A stretch of DNA of 8,257 bases from Candidatus Aegiribacteria sp. Lineage in GTDB: Bacteria > Fermentibacterota > Fermentibacteria > Fermentibacterales > JCC-6. The position numbers were made by a program, and so were the translations under genes. Shown piece by piece: positions 1-5,659 of this stretch (positions are counted from its first letter, which is position 1; each line of letters starts with the position of its first letter). The stretch is taken from assembly GCA_030640155.1 (NCBI GenBank), contig DAOWJX010000040.1, positions 1 to 8,257 on the forward strand, given 5' to 3'. The notes beneath the pieces are model-generated. The model was not told where the DNA came from. It made no database searches and was given only the letters and a program-made list of their open reading frames with translations.

Positions 1-378
1 ATACACTACATAAAGGCGGATATTCGTGACATTGAATCGGTTGGAGACGTCCTCGCCGCTGTTGTAAGTAATGGAGCCAATTCCATAACCGGAGTCAGCT
101 TCTTCGTTGAAGACACTTCCGCATTGTACGAGGAAGCAAGACAACGCGCAGCAGAACACGCTCTTGATAAAGCACAACAGCTTGCTGACTGCTTCGGAAT
201 AAAGTTGGGTGACATTTCCAGCGTCAGTGAGTGGACAAACAACTACTATTACGGCGATTACGGAGCTTATGATAACTACGGTGGCGGTCTGGGTTATTAT
301 GCCGGCGCTCCATCAATCACTCCTGGAGCTTACTCTATTTCAGTGGAGGTATCTGCTACCTTCACGATTGAAGAGTAG
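1..378 (+). CDS. SIMPL domain (DUF541, YggE-like) protein, C-terminal part
   Basis: The reading frame is open from the first base and ends at TAG 376-378, giving 125 residues of a protein whose N-terminus lies outside the window. It matches the C-terminal half of the SIMPL/DUF541 family: a pattern like 'D-I-R-D-x-x-x-V-G-D-V-L-A-A-V' (residues 7-21), then 'NGANSITGVSFFVED' (24-38), then an 'EEARQRAAEHALDKAQQLAD' helix (44-63), 'FGIKLGDISSVSE' (65-77) and a final strand 'YSISVEVSATFTI'. SIMPL proteins are usually exported or periplasmic; YggE is linked to oxidative stress defence, but the biochemical role of the family is poorly defined. A tyrosine- and glycine-rich loop (residues 82-100) replaces the usual short variable loop before the last strand. 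The next gene begins 2 nt after the stop, so the two are probably co-transcribed. Family assignment is firm; function is not. Confidence 0.88.
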   Translation: MHYIKADIRDIESVGDVLAAVVSNGANSITGVSFFVEDTSALYEEARQRAAEHALDKAQQLADCFGIKLGDISSVSEWTNNYYYGDYGAYDNYGGGLGYYAGAPSITPGAYSISVEVSATFTIEE

Positions 379-380
379 TT

Positions 381-914
381 TTGATTCGGGGAGTCGTTAT
401 TTCGTTGTTATTTGTGCTGGCTACCGTTGCCGGTGCAGATATGTACAGTACAACACCGGATTCAGCGGTGCTGAATACCTGGAATGCTTTGCTGAACGGC
501 TCCCCGCAAGAATTTCTCACAACTCTGGAAAGCGGTTGTGCTGAACAGATCATGCAGGAATGCACTGAATATCTTCATCTGATGCAGACGATGCCTTATG
601 TGGAACTGGGAACGATATTCGCAGAGATGAGACTGGAAGCAGCCCCGGGAGAAATTGAGTTCTGGGATAACACCACAGTTCTGGAGATGATTCTGTCAGC
701 TCCAGAACATGCTTATATCCTTGACAAGAGTATTCTGCTAATAGACAGTCTTCAGAGTGGGAACAGCACCGCTATTGTGTTTATTACACTGGATATTAGC
801 GGGATCGGAAATACACTCCTGGAAATCCCCGTTGTCTCTAAAACCGCTGGCTGGCAGGTTACAGGGATTGATCCGATCGTTTCGTCCGTCCTGGAATCCG
901 TTATTACTCAATAA
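381..914 (+). CDS. Secreted protein of unknown function, 177 aa, TTG start
   Basis: I do not recognise this as a named family. Starting at TTG 381, the product opens with a convincing signal peptide, MIRGVVISLLFVLATVAGA, with likely cleavage after AGA (residue 19), so it is probably periplasmic or outside the cell. The only nearby ATG in frame (441) would remove the whole signal peptide, which is why TTG is preferred. A weak Shine-Dalgarno-like GAAGAG lies at 370-375, 5 nt upstream, inside the end of the SIMPL gene. The mature part has a helical opening (AVLNTWNALLNGSPQEFLTT), a central acidic stretch and a strand-rich end with 'GWQVTGIDPIV'. That pattern resembles small NTF2-like/DUF4878-like lipoprotein folds, but this is only an impression. 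There is no lipobox cysteine. It lies 2 nt after the SIMPL stop and 44 nt before the LTD gene, suggesting one transcription unit. Confidence 0.8.
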   Translation: MIRGVVISLLFVLATVAGADMYSTTPDSAVLNTWNALLNGSPQEFLTTLESGCAEQIMQECTEYLHLMQTMPYVELGTIFAEMRLEAAPGEIEFWDNTTVLEMILSAPEHAYILDKSILLIDSLQSGNSTAIVFITLDISGIGNTLLEIPVVSKTAGWQVTGIDPIVSSVLESVITQ

Positions 915-958
915 GAAACTTGACAAACGGCATATTTCTGAGATAAACTGATAGAACA

Positions 959-3900
959 ATGGAAATATTTGCCGTTATCCAGCTTGTTCTGTTATCGCAG
1001 TCACCGGTCATTACGGAAATTGCAGCCAATCCCCTTGTGGAGGTGTCTGGTGAATTCGTTGAGATATTCAATCCTTCATCTGACCCACTATGCTTAAACG
1101 GATTCAGCATCACAGACGGAGATGCTCTAGATGAACTCGTCCCATGGGATGAAACCATCTATGGTTCTTTTCCACACGCTGGAATGCTTCTCGGAACCGA
1201 TACCATTCCCGCAGAAGGATTCGCCCTCGTTTTTGAACTTGATTATCCTGACAATCCCGTATATGAGATACCTCCCGGAACACTCATTCTCACAACCGCT
1301 GATCACGCGATCTGCAATGGTCTAGCGGCATCCTCCGATCCTCTTACCCTCTTTAACTCCGGTGGTACCGCAGACAGTAATTCTGTAAGCACATACGGTA
1401 CGCCTGTCAATTCGGATATATGGCAGGAAAGGGACGATGACGGTCTTGACGGAATACCTTTCGACCCCGGTGAAGGCTTCACAGTTGAACGATTCCCATG
1501 GTCATCTCCTGATGGGGAAGGATTCTGGCTCACAGGACCTGAAGGGGGCACACCTGGTACCCATGCTGAAGCTCCGCCTGACACTCTGAATATCTCCTGC
1601 GACAGTGTCTGGACTGATCCTGTAGAACCTCCTGCCGGAACTCCGTTTGAAATACTGGCTTCCTTCACGTGCTGGGGTAATGTTTCTCCATCGAACGGTA
1701 CTCTGATCCTTTTTCTGGACAGCCAGGGGGATTCCATAGCAACTCCTGACGAGATTCTTGCTGAATTCCCGGCAACCTGGCTTGAACCGGGCTCAACACA
1801 TACGTTCACTACGGGAACGATGCTGGATCAGGGCTGGTACCTTCCATCAGCTCTTGCTGAAGTACCGCAGGATGAGTACCCGCTCGATGATTTCAGATCC
1901 ATCACCACAGCAATAGGAGGAGGTGTAGATCCTGTTATCACAGAAGTATTATGTAACCCCATTGAAGAGGATTATGGCGAATTCATCGAGATATACTATC
2001 CCGGTCCAGGTATCTTCCCCCTGGCCGGATGCTCTTTCACCGATGGGGACGCCCTGGACGTAATCGCAACATGGTCTGGAACTCAGCTCACTGATCCTGA
2101 TGCCGTCTATGCGGCATACTTACCAGCAGATGGATACGCTCTTGTTCTGGATCCGGAGTACATTTACGGAATACAGCCATACGATCTGGCTGAATCAACT
2201 TTCGTATTCACTGTGGGTAACACAACAATCGGCAACGGGCTTACCGGAACGGATCCAATCACATTATACGATCTGTATGGAATCACTCAGATTAATGTTC
2301 TTTCAACATATGGGACACCATTGCTTTTCGATGATCCACTCATGTGCGACGATGACGGTCTGGATGGCATTCCATACGATCCGGGGGAACACTTCAGCGT
2401 GCAGCGAAGACTGTTCAACCTTCCGGATGAAGAATTTTCATGGGTAACTTCACCTGAGGGAGGAACGCCAGGTGCTCCATCGGAGTATTCCGACACAACT
2501 GATGCTGCGATTGATTCTCTGATGATAACTCCTCCAGATCCTGAACCGGGTAATTCACTTCTCATTACAGCTTTCTTTTCAAACAGAGGAACAATACCAT
2601 TTTCAGAAGCTGAAGTAACCATTTTTCTTGACATGAACGCTGATTCTATTGCGCAACCTTATGAAATCCTCCTGACAGAGCTTACGGATTCTCTCTATCC
2701 TGGAGAAGATAAAAGCATCTCCGTAACAATCAGCGCACCTGAAACCGGCTGTTATCCTGCTGCTGCACGGATATCTCTTGAGAGCGATCTCGTACCGGAA
2801 AACGATTTCATGTATGAAAGTTTCACTACCGGAGGCGGTGTTCCTCTGGTCATTTCAGAGGTTCTCTGCAACCCGTCCAGCGAGGATCACGATGAATTCA
2901 TTGAAATATGGTTCCCCGGTCCGGGTGTATTCGACGTTTCCGGATGCAGCTTTACTGACGGCGATGCGCTGGATGTAGTAATTCCATGGAACAGCGAATA
3001 CGGAATCCTGCAGGACCCCGATGTGATATGCAGCCAGTTCCTTCTCGCTGATTGTTTCGCTGTTATCCTTGATCGAGAATACACCGACGGGTTCCAGCCT
3101 TATGACTTCCCTTCCGGTACTGTCATTCTCACTACAGGTAATACCACCCTCGGAGACGGTCTCTCACAGAATGATCCTGTTTCACTATATGCATCCAGCG
3201 GCACAGCCTCTTCCGATGTAATGTCAACTTATGGAACCCCTGTGGATTCAGACGAACCGTTACTGAGAGATGATGACGGATTGGATGAAATACCTTTTGA
3301 TCCAGGCGAGGACAACAGCGCACAGCGCAAAGATTTGAGCGCACCTGATGTTTTCAATAACTGGATAACATCTAACGATGGCCCGACTCCGGGAGCCCCT
3401 CCCCCGTTCATTGTAGAGGGAATGAATGCGGCATCCATCGGTATGACTTGCGCTCCTCCGATGGGACCTGACAGTGAAAATACCGTTCTCACGGCGCTGT
3501 TCACCAACTCCGGAACCGATACTATTCCCTCAGGTGACCTCTCAATAGATTTCTACAGTGACGAAGATCAGAGCGGAACCCCATCAGAGAATGAACTGAT
3601 TGACAGTTATGTATGCGGTACGGTTACCCCTGGTGATTCGATTGAAGCGAACTGCCAGTGGATGTCATGTCCGGGAGAAATGCTTCTGCTCGCTGTAGCC
3701 ATCTGTGCCTCAGATTCTTTCCCCTCGGATGATACAACATCATGCATCTGGAACACACACGGTTCAGTTGTACTCAATGAGATTATGTACAGTCCGGCAC
3801 CCGGAGAACCAGAATGGGTTGAGATTATCAACAGATCGGGAAACCCTGTTCAATTATCAGGCTGGACATTCGAAGATTCATATAATCAGGTTGTTTTCTG

Positions 3901-4576
3901 CGATGACACTCTGTTTCTCCCACCGGACAGCTTCGCCGTGATAGTATCTGATTCCTCCATGTTCAGGGAATCATGGGCAAATGTTGAATGCCCCGTTTTA
4001 CAGCCATCAAGCTGGCCCACACTGAATAACAGCACACAACAGGGAGAAGAATGGGCAGATCAGCTGATTCTGAGAGATATCACCGGTCAGGTAACAGATT
4101 ACGTACCATACGATGACGACTGGGGCGGTGCAGCTGGAATAAGCCTTGAAAAGCTGAATCCGGAGTTCAATGGATACGACTCGGCAAGCTGGAGCGGATG
4201 TATGTCAGGAGGTACACCGGGGAATGAAAACAGCTGTACTTCGGGAAGCACCGGTGGTGAGTTCCTTGAATTCCATCCCAATCCCTTCTCTCCTGATGGT
4301 GATGGGCGTGACGATCTGCTCACGATTGAAATGAACTTCAACAGCCCTGAAAACGAAATCACACTTGAAATCTACAATGTGCAGGGTCGATTGATTCGGA
4401 AGCTCCTGAATAGAGAGATCTGCGGCAACTCAAGAGTTATCATATGGGATGGAACCGGTGAGGACGGTCGGAGACTCGTGATTGGGCGTTATATTATCTT
4501 TCTTGGTTCAAGAACCACAGCTACTGGCGAATTTCGCGAAGCCTGCGAAGTAGTTATCCTGGCACGACCTCTATAG
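959..4576 (+). CDS. Giant multi-domain surface protein: lamin-tail and CARDB-like repeats with FlgD-Ig C-terminus
   Basis: A 1205-residue protein starting at ATG 959, the only usable start because an in-frame TAA lies at 944-946; its Shine-Dalgarno is poor. A hydrophobic N-terminus (MEIFAVIQLVLLSQS, no basic residue) looks like a short signal sequence. Domains by eye are lamin-tail domains (LTD) at about 17-200, 326-505, 631-812 and 937-1088. Each opens with a V-I-x-E-(V/I) strand and a G-E-F-(V/I)-E-I-type core, and ends in a GGTPG or PTPG turn. Between them are CARDB-like Ig domains at about 207-320, 515-625 and 820-930. The C-terminus (1102-1205) has 'HPNPFSPDGDG' and 'LEIYNVQGRLIRKL', the hallmark of FlgD-Ig/gliding-type C-terminal modules, used in Bacteroidota-like bacteria for export or surface attachment. 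Bacterial LTDs are often found on exported proteins with nuclease, phosphatase or adhesive partners; no catalytic domain is visible here, so a structural or adhesive surface role is inferred. It ends the + strand cluster. Confidence 0.9.
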   Translation: MEIFAVIQLVLLSQSPVITEIAANPLVEVSGEFVEIFNPSSDPLCLNGFSITDGDALDELVPWDETIYGSFPHAGMLLGTDTIPAEGFALVFELDYPDNPVYEIPPGTLILTTADHAICNGLAASSDPLTLFNSGGTADSNSVSTYGTPVNSDIWQERDDDGLDGIPFDPGEGFTVERFPWSSPDGEGFWLTGPEGGTPGTHAEAPPDTLNISCDSVWTDPVEPPAGTPFEILASFTCWGNVSPSNGTLILFLDSQGDSIATPDEILAEFPATWLEPGSTHTFTTGTMLDQGWYLPSALAEVPQDEYPLDDFRSITTAIGGGVDPVITEVLCNPIEEDYGEFIEIYYPGPGIFPLAGCSFTDGDALDVIATWSGTQLTDPDAVYAAYLPADGYALVLDPEYIYGIQPYDLAESTFVFTVGNTTIGNGLTGTDPITLYDLYGITQINVLSTYGTPLLFDDPLMCDDDGLDGIPYDPGEHFSVQRRLFNLPDEEFSWVTSPEGGTPGAPSEYSDTTDAAIDSLMITPPDPEPGNSLLITAFFSNRGTIPFSEAEVTIFLDMNADSIAQPYEILLTELTDSLYPGEDKSISVTISAPETGCYPAAARISLESDLVPENDFMYESFTTGGGVPLVISEVLCNPSSEDHDEFIEIWFPGPGVFDVSGCSFTDGDALDVVIPWNSEYGILQDPDVICSQFLLADCFAVILDREYTDGFQPYDFPSGTVILTTGNTTLGDGLSQNDPVSLYASSGTASSDVMSTYGTPVDSDEPLLRDDDGLDEIPFDPGEDNSAQRKDLSAPDVFNNWITSNDGPTPGAPPPFIVEGMNAASIGMTCAPPMGPDSENTVLTALFTNSGTDTIPSGDLSIDFYSDEDQSGTPSENELIDSYVCGTVTPGDSIEANCQWMSCPGEMLLLAVAICASDSFPSDDTTSCIWNTHGSVVLNEIMYSPAPGEPEWVEIINRSGNPVQLSGWTFEDSYNQVVFCDDTLFLPPDSFAVIVSDSSMFRESWANVECPVLQPSSWPTLNNSTQQGEEWADQLILRDITGQVTDYVPYDDDWGGAAGISLEKLNPEFNGYDSASWSGCMSGGTPGNENSCTSGSTGGEFLEFHPNPFSPDGDGRDDLLTIEMNFNSPENEITLEIYNVQGRLIRKLLNREICGNSRVIIWDGTGEDGRRLVIGRYIIFLGSRTTATGEFREACEVVILARPL
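1007..3766 (+). repeat. Three tandem LTD + CARDB-like protein repeat units (~306 aa each)
   Basis: Within the giant protein, units begin at nt 1007, 1928 and 2843. Equivalent residues recur every 305-309 positions (V17, V326, V631), and the same spacing leads to LTD4 (V938). Shared landmarks in all three units are S-T-Y-G-T-P, the acidic motif D-D-D-G-L-D followed by P-(F/Y)-D-P-G-E, and a terminal TPG turn. Units 2 and 3 are closest to each other: both have 'SEVLCNP' or 'TEVLCNP', 'PGPG' and 'GCSFTDGDALDV'. The DNA of the units has clearly diverged, so this is an old protein-level duplication rather than a recent DNA repeat. Confidence 0.85.
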
Positions 4577-4595
4577 GGTCGTTGTCTATTTCGTC
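4564..4595 (+). terminator. Possible weak intrinsic terminator overlapping the LTD-protein stop
   Basis: ACGACC (4564-4569) can pair with GGTCGT (4577-4582) around a 7-nt loop that contains the TAG stop codon (4574-4576). A T-rich but interrupted stretch follows (TGTCTATTTCG). The stem is short and the U-tract poor, so terminator activity is uncertain. Its position between convergent genes fits. The rest of the 52-nt gap up to the tdh stop (4577-4628) shows nothing else recognisable. Confidence 0.35.
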
Positions 4596-4628
4596 AATTT
4601 ATTGTTCTAATATACGCTCTGATATCTA

Positions 4629-5588
4629 TTAAAGTTTTTGTTTTAGCTTTTCGAGCATATCAGCAGTCATGGAATCAAGGTCCCAGTCCGGTTCCCAACC
4701 CCATTCTTTCCTGGCCAGGGAATCATCTATGCTGCTTGGCCAGGTATCCGCTATTTCCTGCCTGAAATCAGGTTCATAGGTAACTTCGAAGCCGGGAATG
4801 AATTTACTTATACTCTCCGCAATATCTCCCGCCGTCACAGAAAGAGCTCCGACATTGAAATCACTGTGGTGAGAGAGATTATCAAAATCAGCATCCGCAA
4901 GATCAAGAGTCGCTTTTATACAGTCCGGCATGTACATCATCGGAAGCATGGTATTCCTCCGTACGAAGCAGGTGTATCTGCCTTCTTCTACTGCCTTGTA
5001 GTAGATCTCAACAGCATAATCCGTAGTACCTCCTCCAGGAGAAGTTTCCGAGGAGATGATTCCTGGATAGCGCAATCCCCTGACATCAACACCGAACCTT
5101 TGCACGTAATAATCACACAGAAGTTCTCCCGATACTTTTGTCACACCGTATATGGTTTTCGGACGGAGAATGGTTTTCTGAGGTGTATTTTCCCTTGGGG
5201 TTTCAGGGCCGAAGGCAGCGATAGAGCTTGGAATTATCACTCTTACAAGTGATTCTTCCCTTGCTGTTTCAAGGATATTCAAAGTACCATCCATATTCAC
5301 GCTCCAGCAAAGCAAAGGGTTCTTCTCTCCCGTTGCGGACAGAACGGCGGCCATATGGAAAATAGTATCGATCTTCTTGTCACGCACAAGGTTTGAAATA
5401 GCTTCAATATCGGTCACATCCAGAATGCTCCAGGGACCTCCGTTCACTACTGTGCTGTTTTCATCTGATTTGATATCCGAAGCAATAACATTATCGGAGC
5501 CGTAGCGTTTCCTGAGTTCAACAGTAAGTTCAGATCCGATCTGTCCAAGAGCACCTGTTACAAGAATCCTTTGAATATCCCTGGCCAT
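4629..5588 (-). CDS. tdh: L-threonine 3-dehydrogenase, short-chain dehydrogenase/epimerase-like type
   Basis: Predicted to oxidise L-threonine with NAD+ to 2-amino-3-oxobutyrate in the cytoplasm, the first step of threonine breakdown to glycine and acetyl-CoA via Kbl. This is the extended-SDR (epimerase-like) TDH, not the zinc-dependent E. coli type. Counting from ATG 5588 (319 aa), it shows the NAD-binding G12-x-x-G15-x-x-G18, acidic D38 at the end of strand 2 (NAD preference), 'HMAAVLSATGE' (from 78), Ser at 121-122, catalytic Y147-x-x-x-K151, and family-typical 'RYPGIIS' (from 173) and 'PGGGTTDYA' (from 184). The C-terminal 'IADTWPSSIDDSLARKEWGW' is also characteristic of SDR-type TDHs. 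An upstream GTG (5594) directly abuts the GGAGG Shine-Dalgarno, whereas ATG 5588 is 6 nt away, so ATG is chosen. No kbl partner lies in the window. A probable promoter sits upstream. A generic UDP-sugar epimerase is unlikely given these motifs. Confidence 0.9.
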   Translation of the reverse strand: MARDIQRILVTGALGQIGSELTVELRKRYGSDNVIASDIKSDENSTVVNGGPWSILDVTDIEAISNLVRDKKIDTIFHMAAVLSATGEKNPLLCWSVNMDGTLNILETAREESLVRVIIPSSIAAFGPETPRENTPQKTILRPKTIYGVTKVSGELLCDYYVQRFGVDVRGLRYPGIISSETSPGGGTTDYAVEIYYKAVEEGRYTCFVRRNTMLPMMYMPDCIKATLDLADADFDNLSHHSDFNVGALSVTAGDIAESISKFIPGFEVTYEPDFRQEIADTWPSSIDDSLARKEWGWEPDWDLDSMTADMLEKLKQKL

Positions 5589-5594
5589 GTTCAC

Positions 5595-5599
5595 CCTCC
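5595..5599 (-). promoter_or_regulatory. tdh Shine-Dalgarno that decides the start
   Basis: On the minus strand the sequence reads GGAGG then GTGAAC then ATG. GGAGG is 6 nt from ATG 5588 but has no spacer before GTG 5594, so the ATG is the better initiation codon. Confidence 0.7.
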
Positions 5600-5611
5600 A
5601 TTAAGCGACGA

Positions 5612-5626
5612 CTGTACTTGATACAG
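5612..5626. promoter_or_regulatory. Dyad CTGTA-N5-TACAG, possible operator for tdh
   Basis: A 15-bp inverted repeat (CTGTA 5612-5616, TACAG 5622-5626) abuts the proposed -10 box of tdh on its downstream side, covering the expected transcription start. Its position suits a repressor site. No regulator is encoded nearby, and a five-base dyad could arise by chance. Confidence 0.3.
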
Positions 5627-5659
5627 ATTATAGGTTAAATAGTATTAATATACTGACAA
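5627..5659 (-). promoter_or_regulatory. Probable promoter of tdh
   Basis: Reading leftward, a perfect TATAAT lies at 5632-5627, about 40 nt upstream of the tdh ATG. The stretch upstream of it is AT-rich. The best -35-like hexamer, TTGTCA (5659-5654), is 21 bp away, which is too long for a standard sigma-70 site; at 17 bp spacing the hexamer is a poor CAGTAT. The AT-rich stretch contains a small inverted repeat AGTAT-TAAT-ATACT (5641-5654). This implies tdh is transcribed at least partly independently of the PPIase gene ending at 5660. Confidence 0.4.

Noticed and set aside
209..544. 111-aa open frame on the plus strand
   Set aside because: It overlaps both the SIMPL domain end and the signal peptide of the next gene in another frame; those two have family or signal-peptide support.
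1303..1809. 168-aa open frame on the minus strand
   Set aside because: It lies wholly inside the LTD gene, antisense to well-conserved LTD and spacer sequence, and its proline/serine/glycine-rich product shows no domain.
1928..3766. Recent tandem DNA duplication of LTD units 2 and 3
   Set aside because: Protein similarity is clear, but the aligned DNA differs at many codons, including third positions and spacer domains, so it is an old duplication and not a DNA repeat prone to recombination.
4866..5252. 128-aa open frame on the plus strand
   Set aside because: It is antisense to the catalytic region of tdh, including the YxxxK and RYPGII motifs; its product has no recognisable features.
5588..5594. 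GTG 5594 as the start of tdh
   Set aside because: It directly abuts the GGAGG with no spacer, while ATG 5588 has 6 nt and still leaves a normal lead-in to the NAD-binding motif.
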